From Porticoccaceae bacterium LTM1 (GTDB lineage: Bacteria; Pseudomonadota; Gammaproteobacteria; Pseudomonadales; Porticoccaceae): 64,000 bases of DNA. A program made the position numbers and the translations under genes. The number at the start of each line of letters is the position of its first letter. Within the stretch, counting starts at the first letter, position 1. Shown one piece after another: positions 54,246-63,138 of the stretch. The stretch covers positions 1,562,501 through 1,626,500 of the forward strand of contig CP127080.1 of assembly GCA_030252795.1 (NCBI GenBank), given 5' to 3'. Below the pieces are notes generated by a model. The model saw only the letters and a list, made by a program, of their open reading frames with translations, ran no database searches and had not been told where the DNA came from.

Positions 54246-56195
54246 TTAGCTCAATGACTCCAGCATTCCCTTCGCTCTTTCCTGCTGTTCCTGTGAGCCA
54301 TCCTCTATTACTTCCTCGAGAATCTCGCGAGCACCGTCGGCGTCACCCATATCCAGATACGCCTGAGCCAGGTCCAGCTTAGTGGAGATTTCATCCCCCT
54401 CATCCAGAAGGTCAAAATCATCGTCCGATACTGAGCCAGCGCCTGAGTCCAAATCAAAGCTAACTTCATCCAGCTCCTCGGCACTCAGATCACTTTCTGC
54501 GGCTGGATCTTTCTCGTCTTCCAGGTCAGACACATCAATTTCGTTAAGGTCGAGATTAAGGTCAAAATCCAGCTTACTCTCGTGCTCCTCTTCTGTTTCA
54601 TCCTGCACTTCCGACTCGGTAGTGAGCCACTGCTGATCTTCATTCAACAGCATTTCATCAGCCGACTCAGCAGCCTCACTCTCAAACTCAGCAGTTAATG
54701 GCTGCTCAGCTTGCTCGAAATCTTCTTGCTCACCTTGTTTGTCGGGGTCAACAAACAGATCATCATCCTCGGAAAGATCGATATCATCCAGGGCAACCAC
54801 TTCCTCTTCGTAATCTTCTTCTGGCAGCTCAGGCTCAATAATCACAGGTTCTACCGGCTGATCGAAGTCAATGGAATTATCTTCATAAGCAGGTTTTTTG
54901 CGACGCCCTACCAGGAACAACAGCAAGGTAACCAACAGCGCACCACCTGCAATCAGGTAGTATTTAAATTCCTCAAAAAAGCTGGTGCCAACCTGTTTTT
55001 CTGTCGGCGCTGAAGTTACTTTAGCGACAGACTCCGAAGTTACCTCTTCTGCTGCTGGCTCAACGTCAGAAGATGGTTCAGCAGATTGAGCAGCCATCTG
55101 CTGCACATCGCTCATTGTTGAATCTTTTACTTCGATCATGCGCTGCATCGTTGCGATGCGCTCTTCAAGCTTGGCAACGCGATCACGCTCTTCGGCAAGC
55201 TCCCTATCCCGCAGTGCCAACTCCTCCTCGGCGATAGCCAACTCATTCTCAAGCCGCTCTTCTTCTGCTGCGTTTGAGCCACCCTCGACACCTTCAAGGT
55301 CCAGGGCAGTGGCACTGCTATTTCCAGTCACCTCGGGTTGTGCAGCACTCAGCTTGAGTCGACCAGCTGGCTCAGCTTCGACGGAAGACTGGGAAGTGAC
55401 CTCCTCTACAGCGTCAATCAGAGCGCCATCAGAGCTTTGTTCGCTACCGGAAAGGCTGGCCACCTCAAGAATCGCTTCGCGTGCGGAGACCTCGCCCATC
55501 TGGTGCCCTTGAGGCAAACGCAGTACAGCCCCTCTTTTGAGGCGGTCTATGTCGCCATTGATAAACGCCTGAGGGTTTAACTTGTGGATTGCAAGCATGC
55601 TCTGCTGTACAGAAACATTATCTGTTTTGGCTCGACTAGCTATTCGCCAGAGGGTATCACCACTCTCAACGGTATACTCACCATCACCAGCAATTACTGG
55701 CTTTGATGGCTGCGCCACCGGGGTCCGAGTAGATGAGACAGTAGAGCTTGCAGCTGGAGCATTAACCACTTTGGGCTTGGATTGCTCTTCCGCAAAGACA
55801 GGCAGGTCTACCAGCAGCGTGTACTCACGCAGCAATCGACCAGATGGCCACTGCAACTCAACCAGAAAATCGAGATAAGGCTCGCGGACGGGCTTTTGGG
55901 ATTTGACGCGAATCATCGGCCTACTGTCAGTGAGGTCGACAGTAAATTTAAGATCCGTCAGAAAGAACTCACGCGCCACACCAGTGCGGGCGAAGTCTTC
56001 ATTACTCGCCAGAGCAACCAGCATTTCAACGTCAGAGAGATCCCCGACATTCAGCAGCTCAATCTCGGCATCGAGTGGTTCATTGAGCGCAGAATTCAGA
56101 GTGATATCACCGAGTCCTACAGACAGTGCTGCCTGAGAAAAGAGCAGAGACAGTGCCGCACCAATTTGAGCCTTCTTCCGCAAAGCCATATCCAT
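54246..56195 (-). CDS. fimV: FimV-like peptidoglycan-binding polar protein
   Basis: FimV is an inner-membrane protein organising the cell pole and type IV pili or twitching in Pseudomonas. The 649-residue protein has an N-terminal signal and periplasmic domain (GDITLNSALNEPLDAEIELL), a LysM domain (YTVESGDTLWRIASRA) and a coiled coil (ERLENELAIAEEELALRDRE). One membrane segment (YYLIAGGALLVTLLLFLVG) leads to a very acidic cytoplasmic region and the conserved C-terminal FimV motif (TKLDLAQAYLDMGDADGARE). It is shorter than P. aeruginosa FimV (about 920). Order asd-fimV-truA is conserved. Confidence 0.93.
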   Translation of the reverse strand: MDMALRKKAQIGAALSLLFSQAALSVGLGDITLNSALNEPLDAEIELLNVGDLSDVEMLVALASNEDFARTGVAREFFLTDLKFTVDLTDSRPMIRVKSQKPVREPYLDFLVELQWPSGRLLREYTLLVDLPVFAEEQSKPKVVNAPAASSTVSSTRTPVAQPSKPVIAGDGEYTVESGDTLWRIASRAKTDNVSVQQSMLAIHKLNPQAFINGDIDRLKRGAVLRLPQGHQMGEVSAREAILEVASLSGSEQSSDGALIDAVEEVTSQSSVEAEPAGRLKLSAAQPEVTGNSSATALDLEGVEGGSNAAEEERLENELAIAEEELALRDRELAEERDRVAKLEERIATMQRMIEVKDSTMSDVQQMAAQSAEPSSDVEPAAEEVTSESVAKVTSAPTEKQVGTSFFEEFKYYLIAGGALLVTLLLFLVGRRKKPAYEDNSIDFDQPVEPVIIEPELPEEDYEEEVVALDDIDLSEDDDLFVDPDKQGEQEDFEQAEQPLTAEFESEAAESADEMLLNEDQQWLTTESEVQDETEEEHESKLDFDLNLDLNEIDVSDLEDEKDPAAESDLSAEELDEVSFDLDSGAGSVSDDDFDLLDEGDEISTKLDLAQAYLDMGDADGAREILEEVIEDGSQEQQERAKGMLESLS

Positions 56196-56325
56196 TAATC
56201 CCGTTTGCGTTGTTATATCTTTATAATATAGCTATTCGACACGTATATGACCGGTCAGATTGCATCCCACATTAAAAACAATCATACGAAAACATGGGAT
56301 GCAATGCCAAGCTATGCAGAAATCA

Positions 56326-57357
56326 TTATAGATAGCTTTCTATCAGCAATTCTGCGATCTGTACACTATTTAGGGCAGCTCCCTTACGAAGGTTGTCAGC
56401 AACTACCCACAAGTTGATGCCATTTGGGTGAGAAATATCCTCGCGAATACGGCCCACATACACCGCATCCTTGCCGGCCCCCTCACCTACCGGGGTCGGA
56501 TAACCGCCGTCGACATGCTCATCCAGCAACTCAACGCCCGGTGCATCAATCATCAGGGCGCGAACCTCATCAACAGTGATAGGCACACGTGTTTCCACAT
56601 GTATTGCCTCTGAATGGCCATAAAACACCGGCACTCGCACACAGGTTGGATTCACACGAATGGTGTCATCGCCGAAAATTTTCTGGGTTTCCCAGACCAT
56701 TTTCATCTCTTCGCGGGTATAACCATTATCCTGGAAGGCATCAATCTGCGGCAGAACATTAAAGGCAATCTGCTTCGGGTAAGCCTTCTCTTCCGCCGGC
56801 AAACCGTTCAGCAGCTTGGCCGTCTGGCCAGCCAGCTCGTTAATCCCCTTGCGGCCACTTCCAGAAACCGACTGATAGGTACAGACATTGATGCGATCAA
56901 TACCCACCTCGTCGTGAATCGGCTTCAGAGCTACCAGCATCTGAATGGTAGAGCAATTGGGGTTGGCAATGATATTTCGAGCACTGTATCCCGCCAGCGC
57001 ATCCGGATTGACCTCCGGCACCACCAGCGGCACATCGGGGTCATAGCGAAATTCAGAGGTGTTATCGATAACCACGCAGCCGGCAGCAGCGGCTTCCGGC
57101 GCGTATTGGGCAGACACAGAACCGCCAGCTGAAAACAGCGCAATCTGGACTCTGGAAAAATCAAACTCCGCCAGATTTTGCACTTCAACTGAGCGGTTCT
57201 TGAAGGTAACCATCTCGCCGGCCGAGCGCTCACTGGCAAGCGGATAGAGCTCACCAACAGGAAAATCACGCTCAGCCAAGATATTCAGGATGGCCTCACC
57301 GACGGCGCCAGTGGCACCAACTACAGCAATATCGTATGTCTGCCTAAATTCGGTCAT
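56326..57357 (-). CDS. Second aspartate-semialdehyde dehydrogenase (Usg-like)
   Basis: The 343-residue protein has the NADP site IAVVGATGAVGEAILNIL, substrate Arg/Gln regions (YQSVSGSGRKGINELAGQT) and a catalytic Cys in NPNCSTIQM. It is therefore likely an active aspartate-semialdehyde dehydrogenase of the branch that also includes E. coli Usg, which lacks the cysteine as I recall. It starts one base after the asd stop and is presumably cotranscribed. Which of the two enzymes carries the flux is not readable. Confidence 0.88.
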   Translation of the reverse strand: MTEFRQTYDIAVVGATGAVGEAILNILAERDFPVGELYPLASERSAGEMVTFKNRSVEVQNLAEFDFSRVQIALFSAGGSVSAQYAPEAAAAGCVVIDNTSEFRYDPDVPLVVPEVNPDALAGYSARNIIANPNCSTIQMLVALKPIHDEVGIDRINVCTYQSVSGSGRKGINELAGQTAKLLNGLPAEEKAYPKQIAFNVLPQIDAFQDNGYTREEMKMVWETQKIFGDDTIRVNPTCVRVPVFYGHSEAIHVETRVPITVDEVRALMIDAPGVELLDEHVDGGYPTPVGEGAGKDAVYVGRIREDISHPNGINLWVVADNLRKGAALNSVQIAELLIESYL

Positions 57358-57358
57358 T

Positions 57359-58462
57359 TCAGGATTCCAGCAAAATTCTCAACATGCGGCGCAGCGGTTC
57401 GGCGGCACCCCACAACAATTGGTCACCTACGGTAAACGCAGACAGGTATTCACCGCCCATGTGCATTTTGCGCAGTCGACCTACCGGTACATGCAAGTGT
57501 CCGGTCACAGCAGTTGGAGTCAGGTCGCGCAGGCTGTCCTCGCGGTGATTGGGAACAACCTTCGCCCAATCGTTGGCTTCAGCCAGCATGGATTCAACCT
57601 CGTCCATAGGGACATCTTTGGTCAGTTTGACGGTAAGCGCCTGGCTGTGACAACGCATCGCACCGATACGAACACAAACGCCATCCACCGGGATCACTTT
57701 GTCAGTGCGCAGGATCTTGTTGGTCTCAACCTGGGCTTTCCACTCCTCTTTGGATTGGCCGCTTTCCAGCTCAACATCAATCCATGGCAGCAAGCTTCCT
57801 GCCAGTGGCGCACCAAAGTTGTCGGTCGGAAACGCTTCGCTGCGCATGGTGGCAGCCACTTTGCGATCAATTTCAAGAATCGCAGAGGCCGGGTCAGCCA
57901 GCTCGGTAGCAACATCATCACGAATCATACCCATCTGGCTGATCAGCTCTCGCATGTTGCGGGCACCGGCACCGGACGCCGCCTGGTAGGTCATGGCACT
58001 GACCCACTCCACCAGGTTGTTTTTGAATAGGCCACCCATCGCCATCAGCATCAGGCTGACAGTGCAGTTACCACCGACAAAGTTCTTAACGCCGTTGGCA
58101 ATGCCGTCCTTGATCACATTCAGGTTAACCGGATCCAGTACGATAAGTGCGCTGTCATCCATACGCAGTGCAGAAGCGGCATCAATCCAGTAGCCATTCC
58201 AACCTGACTCGCGCAGTTTCGGGTAGATTTCCTTGGTATAGTCGCCGCCCTGACAGGTGACAATAATGTCCATTTTCGTCAATTCGGAAATATCTGTGGC
58301 GTCTTTAAGTGTTGCATTTGCCTCAGCCGGACCTTCCTGACCCACCTGTGAGGTGGTGAAGAAGATCGGGTTGATATCGGCAAAATCATTTTCAGCACGC
58401 ATACGCTCCATCAAAACGGAGCCAACCATGCCACGCCAACCTATAAATCCAACTTGTTTCAT
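57359..58462 (-). CDS. asd: Aspartate-semialdehyde dehydrogenase (E. coli type)
   Basis: Asd reduces aspartyl phosphate to the semialdehyde shared by lysine, methionine, threonine and diaminopimelate. The 367-residue protein has NADP site [18 protein letters not shown], catalytic Cys in [17 protein letters not shown] and the [20 protein letters not shown] segment. It lies between leuB and the second asd, with a 201-base untranslated gap to leuB. Confidence 0.96.
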   Translation of the reverse strand: MKQVGFIGWRGMVGSVLMERMRAENDFADINPIFFTTSQVGQEGPAEANATLKDATDISELTKMDIIVTCQGGDYTKEIYPKLRESGWNGYWIDAASALRMDDSALIVLDPVNLNVIKDGIANGVKNFVGGNCTVSLMLMAMGGLFKNNLVEWVSAMTYQAASGAGARNMRELISQMGMIRDDVATELADPASAILEIDRKVAATMRSEAFPTDNFGAPLAGSLLPWIDVELESGQSKEEWKAQVETNKILRTDKVIPVDGVCVRIGAMRCHSQALTVKLTKDVPMDEVESMLAEANDWAKVVPNHREDSLRDLTPTAVTGHLHVPVGRLRKMHMGGEYLSAFTVGDQLLWGAAEPLRRMLRILLES

Positions 58463-58663
58463 TAGTCTGCCTCGAGTGTCATTACTTGTGGTGACTTTAA
58501 CTTGGAGTATGGCCTGTCCAAAGCACTTACCCCAAAAGAAAAGGGACGGAAGTGTACACTATCCGCCCCTGTCTTTTCCGCTTTGAGCGGATAAAAATCG
58601 TCAAACCGACAAAATTGAAATCAAATCAATTAAATTTCAATCTTTAGTTATCAATTTGACCAA

Positions 58664-59746
58664 TTAGGCTGAGAGCAGCGCTTCTACAACAGCATCCCCC
58701 ATTTCAGCTGTGCTTACTTTCACGTCCCCTTCCGTATGGATATCCGGAGTACGCTTGCCTTGATCCAGAACCGCATTTACCGCTTGCTCAATGGCATCCG
58801 CAGCTTCAGTCATGTTCAGCGAGTAGCGCAACATCATTGCAGCCGACAGGATAGTCGCCAGCGGGTTGGCAATGCCTTGCCCGGCAATATCAGGTGCAGA
58901 GCCGTGGCAAGGCTCGTACATACCCTTACCGGAGGCATCCAAAGATGCTGAAGGCAGCATGCCGATGGAGCCGGTCAGCATAGCGGCCGCATCGGAGAGA
59001 ATGTCACCAAACATATTGCCAGTAACCATTACATCAAACTGCTTGGGTGCGCGAACCAGCTGCATGGCAGCGTTGTCCACGTACATATGGCTCAGCTCGA
59101 CATCGGGATAATCCTTGGCAACCTCTTCCATGATTTCGCGCCACAGAACGGTAGCTTCAAGCACGTTTGCCTTGTCCACCGAGCAAACACGACCGCCGCG
59201 CTTGCGTGCAGATTCAAATGCCACCACACCGATACGGCGAATTTCGGACTCACTGTATTTGTAGGTGTTGTAACCTTCGCGTTCGCCGTTTTCCAGCGTG
59301 CGGATTCCGCGAGGCTCACCGAAATAAATACCACCGGTCAGCTCGCGAACAATCAGGATATCCAGCCCCGAAACCACTTCTGGCTTAAGTGATGACGCAG
59401 AAGCCAGTTGCGGATAGAGAATTGCCGGGCGCAGGTTACCAAACAGGCCTAGCTGTGAACGGATTGCCAGTAGCCCCTTTTCTGGGCGAATGGCACGATC
59501 CAGCTTATCCCACTTCGGGCCGCCAACGGCGCCCAACAAGATAGCGTCAGCTGCCTTCGCTTTGGCGGCGGTATCATCCGGGTAAGGAACGCCATGCTCA
59601 TCGATAGCTGCACCACCCAGCAGGCCGTGTTCGAAATTCAGGCCAAGATTAAATTTCTGGTCCGCTGCACGGAGAACGCGCTCGGCTTCGGTGACAATTT
59701 CCGGGCCAATGCCATCGCCGGGAAGAATCAATACGTTGTTAGTCAT
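58664..59746 (-). CDS. leuB: 3-isopropylmalate dehydrogenase
   Basis: LeuB oxidises and decarboxylates 3-isopropylmalate in leucine synthesis. The 360-residue protein starts [18 protein letters not shown] (ATG at 59746; an alternative at 59767). It has the [13 protein letters not shown] and [12 protein letters not shown] segments and the [18 protein letters not shown] signature. It is separated from leuD by a 106-base gap holding a dispersed repeat. Confidence 0.96.
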   Translation of the reverse strand: MTNNVLILPGDGIGPEIVTEAERVLRAADQKFNLGLNFEHGLLGGAAIDEHGVPYPDDTAAKAKAADAILLGAVGGPKWDKLDRAIRPEKGLLAIRSQLGLFGNLRPAILYPQLASASSLKPEVVSGLDILIVRELTGGIYFGEPRGIRTLENGEREGYNTYKYSESEIRRIGVVAFESARKRGGRVCSVDKANVLEATVLWREIMEEVAKDYPDVELSHMYVDNAAMQLVRAPKQFDVMVTGNMFGDILSDAAAMLTGSIGMLPSASLDASGKGMYEPCHGSAPDIAGQGIANPLATILSAAMMLRYSLNMTEAADAIEQAVNAVLDQGKRTPDIHTEGDVKVSTAEMGDAVVEALLSA

Positions 59747-59784
59747 CGTGTGTCTCAATATTTTCAATGATCTTTAATCAGTCA

Positions 59785-59848
59785 TTCCCGTGGAAAAGGG
59801 AATTCACTTGCATCCAAAATGTGGATCCCCGCCTGCGCGGGGATGACG
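59785..59848. repeat. ATTCCC-N8-GGGAAT / GGGGATGAC repeat unit between leuD and leuB
   Basis: The unit begins GTCATTCCC and ends GGGGATGAC, forming an inverted repeat. Inside are ATTCCC-8 bases-GGGAAT and GATCCCCGCCTGCGCGGGGA (stem CCCCG). Similar units, including the Neisseria dRS3 core, are dispersed in many proteobacteria; this copy lies within the leu operon, leaving both neighbours intact. Confidence 0.6.
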
Positions 59849-59852
59849 GAGA

Positions 59853-60500
59853 TTATTTAATTGCGCCAAACAACCAGGGGCATTGCTGCTGCCAGTTGGT
59901 TTCAAAGGCTTTGATATCTTCCGCGTCCTGCAGGGTCAGGCCGATATCATCCAGGCCATTCAGTAAGCAGTGCTTGCGGAAAGCGTCCACTTCAAATGGA
60001 ATATCTTCACCGCCCGGGCGCTTGATCAACTGGTTTTCCAGATCAATTGTCAGCTCGTAACCTTCACTGGCTTCAACTGCCTTGAACAGCTGGTCAACAA
60101 TTTCAGCATCCAGCACGATCGGTAACAGACCGTTTTTAAAGCTGTTGTTAAAGAAAATATCGGCATAGCTCGGTGCGATAATGCAACGAAATCCGTAATC
60201 CACCAGCGCCCAAGGTGCGTGCTCACGACTGGAACCGCAACCAAAGTTTTCCCGCGCCAACAAAATAGAGGCACCTTTGTAACGGGGTTTGTTCAGGGCA
60301 AAATTTTCATTTACGGGACGGTTGGAACAGTCCTGCCCAGGATAACCTTCATCCAGATAGCGCAACTCATCAAACAGGTTGACACCAAAACCGGTACGCT
60401 TGATCGATTTCAGGAATTGCTTGGGGATAATCATGTCGGTATCGACGTTGGCGCGATCCATAGGCGCTGCAATACCGGTGTGTACAGTAAACTTTTCCAC
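59853..60500 (-). CDS. leuD: 3-isopropylmalate dehydratase small subunit
   Basis: LeuD is the small subunit of the isomerase converting 2- to 3-isopropylmalate. The 215-residue protein has [18 protein letters not shown] and the N-terminal [19 protein letters not shown]. It starts with GTG at 60500 (GGAGG upstream), three bases after leuC. Confidence 0.96.
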   Translation of the reverse strand: MEKFTVHTGIAAPMDRANVDTDMIIPKQFLKSIKRTGFGVNLFDELRYLDEGYPGQDCSNRPVNENFALNKPRYKGASILLARENFGCGSSREHAPWALVDYGFRCIIAPSYADIFFNNSFKNGLLPIVLDAEIVDQLFKAVEASEGYELTIDLENQLIKRPGGEDIPFEVDAFRKHCLLNGLDDIGLTLQDAEDIKAFETNWQQQCPWLFGAIK

Positions 60501-60503
60501 GGC

Positions 60504-61931
60504 TCAGGCCTCCATCATTGTGCGAACATCGGTAAAGTGGCCCGCTACTGCAGCGGCAGCAGCCATTGCCGGACTAACCAGGTGGGTTCTGCCACCAAAT
60601 CCCTGACGGCCTTCGAAGTTGCGGTTGGAGGTAGAGGCACAGTGCTCGCCATTGCCAAGCTTGTCGGCATTCATGGCAAGACACATTGAGCAACCTGGCT
60701 CACGCCATTCCATGCCAGCTTCGATGAAGATCTTGTCCAGGCCTTCCGCTTCAGCCATTGCCTTTACGGACTGTGAACCGGGAACAACCAATACTTGTTT
60801 AACGCTGCCTGCAACCTTGCGACCTTTCGCAACAGCGGCAGCTTCACGCAAATCTTCAATGCGCGAGTTGGTGCAGGAACCGATAAATACACGATCTACC
60901 GGAATGCTGGAGATATCCTGACCGGCAGTCAATCCCATATATTCCAGAGCACGAGCAATACCTTCACGTTTTACCGGGTCAGTGGCATCTTCCGGACTTG
61001 GCACTTTCGCGTCCACAGGCAGAACCATTTCTGGAGAAGTACCCCATGAAACCTGTGGAATAATTTCAGAGCCGTTCAATTCAACAACAATATCGAACTC
61101 GGCATCGTCGTCGCTGTGCAGGGTATTCCAGTACTCAACCGCGCGATCCCAGTCCTCGCCTTTAGGCGCATATGGGCGGCCTTTTACATACTCGATGGTA
61201 GTGCCATCCACCGCCACCATACCGGCCCGGGCACCGGCCTCGATAGCCATGTTACAAACAGTCAGGCGACCTTCCATAGACATATCACGGAATACCTGAC
61301 CGCCAAATTCGATGGCGCAGCCGTTGCCACCCGCAGTACCGATTTTGCCGATAATGGCCAGTACCACGTCTTTTGGCGTAACACCTGCACCGAGCTTGCC
61401 GTCAACTTTGATCAGCATGTTCTTCATTTTGCGCTGGATCAGGCACTGGGTTGCCAGCACGTGCTCAACTTCAGAAGTACCAATACCATGTGCCAGAGCA
61501 CCCAAGGCACCATGAGTTGAAGTGTGAGAGTCACCGCACACAACCGTCATACCCGGCAGTGTTGCGCCCTGCTCAGGGCCAACTACGTGAACAATGCCCT
61601 GACCGGGATCATTGATACCGTGCTCGACAATACCGAATTCGTGACAGTTCTCATCCAGGGTTTTAACCTGGATTCGGGAAGTCTCATCTTCAATACCATC
61701 CACACCGGCAGAGCGCTCAGCAGAGGTCGTCGGAACATTGTGGTCAGGAGTAGCCAGGTTGGCGTCAATGCGCCACGGCTTGCGACCAGCAATGCGCAGG
61801 CCTTCAAAGGCTTGCGGGGAAGTCACTTCATGCAGAAGCTGACGGTCGATATAGATCAGCGCCGTGCCGTCTTCGCGCTGTTTGACAAGGTGGGCGTCCC
61901 ACAGCTTGTCATAGAGAGTTTTACCTGCCAC
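60504..61931 (-). CDS. leuC: 3-isopropylmalate dehydratase large subunit
   Basis: LeuC is the iron-sulfur subunit. The 475-residue aconitase-type protein has cluster ligands in [19 protein letters not shown] and CSMCLAMN. It starts with GTG at 61931 with GGGAG upstream. It is the first gene of leuCDB and is divergent from the LysR regulator. Confidence 0.96.
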   Translation of the reverse strand: MAGKTLYDKLWDAHLVKQREDGTALIYIDRQLLHEVTSPQAFEGLRIAGRKPWRIDANLATPDHNVPTTSAERSAGVDGIEDETSRIQVKTLDENCHEFGIVEHGINDPGQGIVHVVGPEQGATLPGMTVVCGDSHTSTHGALGALAHGIGTSEVEHVLATQCLIQRKMKNMLIKVDGKLGAGVTPKDVVLAIIGKIGTAGGNGCAIEFGGQVFRDMSMEGRLTVCNMAIEAGARAGMVAVDGTTIEYVKGRPYAPKGEDWDRAVEYWNTLHSDDDAEFDIVVELNGSEIIPQVSWGTSPEMVLPVDAKVPSPEDATDPVKREGIARALEYMGLTAGQDISSIPVDRVFIGSCTNSRIEDLREAAAVAKGRKVAGSVKQVLVVPGSQSVKAMAEAEGLDKIFIEAGMEWREPGCSMCLAMNADKLGNGEHCASTSNRNFEGRQGFGGRTHLVSPAMAAAAAVAGHFTDVRTMMEA

Positions 61932-61990
61932 GTTGAATACTCCCGAATAGTCGTGGTTATCGAAATTTAATGGCAGTCTAGCTCGACATT

Positions 61991-62007
61991 TGAATAAAAT
62001 AAATTCA
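61991..62007. promoter_or_regulatory. Candidate LysR operator between leuC and its divergent regulator
   Basis: TGAAT-AAAATAA-ATTCA is a perfect 5-bp inverted repeat with a 7-base spacer, matching the T-N11-A type used by LysR proteins. It sits in the 119-base gap between the leuC start (61931) and the regulator start (62051). Confidence 0.5.
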
Positions 62008-62050
62008 TTCTATTTATCCAAATGATTCCAATTAGGAATACGAGCAACTT

Positions 62051-62917
62051 ATGGACACATTACTACTGGAAGCCTTTGTCACGGTAGCCGAGACCAGTTC
62101 TTTCTCCACTACTGCTGAACAACTGCACCTCACCCAATCTGCAGTCAGCAAGCGCATTGCCCTTTTGGAACAACAGCTGGACTGCCGACTCTTTGACCGC
62201 ATCGCTCGCACAGTATCCCTGACAGAAAGTGGCAAGGAATTACTGCCAAGAGCACGGCATATCCTTCGCGAACTGGACGCTACTCGCCAGGCAATCGCCG
62301 ACCTGAGCGGCTCGGTTGCTGGCACCCTGAAACTTGCCATCAGCCACCATATTGGCTTGAGACGACTCCCGCCAGTACTCAAGACATTCACTCAGCAATA
62401 CCCGAAAGTCCATCTGGATGTGGCATTTATGGACTCTGAACAGGCATATGACAGTGTTCTGCACGGACATGATGAATTGGCCCTGATAACACTTACATCA
62501 ACACCACACAGCAAAATTGTCTCAGTTCCCGTCTGGAATGATCCGCTGTCTTTTGTATGTGCGCCAGACCACCCTCTAACAAGCGAGCCGCCATTACTGC
62601 AAAATCTGGAGAAATTCCCAGCGATACTTCCAGAGCTGAACACCTATACCGGCCAAATCGTCAGTGAGTTATTTGAGAATCAAAAATTAACCCTGAATGT
62701 CGCCATGACCACTAATTATCTGGAGACCATCAAAGGGATGGTATCCAGTGGTATGGGCTGGAGTGTTTTGCCGGACACCATGATTGATCAAAGTATCTCC
62801 GCCATGGCAATAAGCAAACACAGTTTGGAACGACAGCTTGGCTATATTCATCACCGCGACAAGACACTGTCTAACGCTGCTAATGCATTTATTCAGCTGT
62901 TACACAGTAAGGACTGA
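62051..62917 (+). CDS. LysR family transcriptional regulator, divergent from leuCDB
   Basis: The 288-residue protein has an N-terminal winged HTH (FVTVAETSSFSTTAEQLHLT, QSAVSKRIALLEQQLD) and a C-terminal effector-binding domain (GTLKLAISHHIGLRRLPPVL). Its gene is divergent from leuC, as in Pseudomonas. It probably controls leuCDB, but the effector is unknown. The ATG is at 62051. No strong Shine-Dalgarno was seen. Confidence 0.92.
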   Translation: MDTLLLEAFVTVAETSSFSTTAEQLHLTQSAVSKRIALLEQQLDCRLFDRIARTVSLTESGKELLPRARHILRELDATRQAIADLSGSVAGTLKLAISHHIGLRRLPPVLKTFTQQYPKVHLDVAFMDSEQAYDSVLHGHDELALITLTSTPHSKIVSVPVWNDPLSFVCAPDHPLTSEPPLLQNLEKFPAILPELNTYTGQIVSELFENQKLTLNVAMTTNYLETIKGMVSSGMGWSVLPDTMIDQSISAMAISKHSLERQLGYIHHRDKTLSNAANAFIQLLHSKD

Positions 62918-62950
62918 TCTGAAGATCATAGCTCTCTCACAAATCTGAGA

Positions 62951-63045
62951 GACATGGATTGGGTATTGCTTGGTGTGACCGTGGCCAGCGAGCCCCCAGA
63001 GAGGGGTCTATGGCGTGTCACAGCAAGCAATGCCTAATTCATGTC
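62951..63045 (+). repeat. Structured palindromic repeat, copy 2 (95 bp)
   Basis: The 29-base arms (62951-62979 and 63017-63045) pair at 28 of 29 positions, three of them G.T. They begin GACATGGATTGGG and end CCTAATTCATGTC. The 37-base interior keeps CCCC-CAGAGA-GGGG but lacks the GGCCAGCAT hairpin of copy 1. It lies between the LysR stop and the convergent acyl-CoA dehydrogenase stop. The reverse complement of 36676-36785 aligns with it over its whole length. Confidence 0.88.
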
Positions 63046-63138
63046 TGGCTCCACACCTGAAAACACTCAAGCTACTTCTACCAACAACTCCAGAGTAGCT
63101 ACAGGTGATTTTGTCGAGCGTAGTGACCGTAAAATAAG

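Noticed and set aside
58463-58663. Possible riboswitch or leader in front of asd
   Set aside because: The 201-base gap has one short hairpin (TCCGCT-TTG-AGCGGA near 58577-58591) and AT-rich sequence. I see no lysine riboswitch core, and no T run follows in the minus direction.
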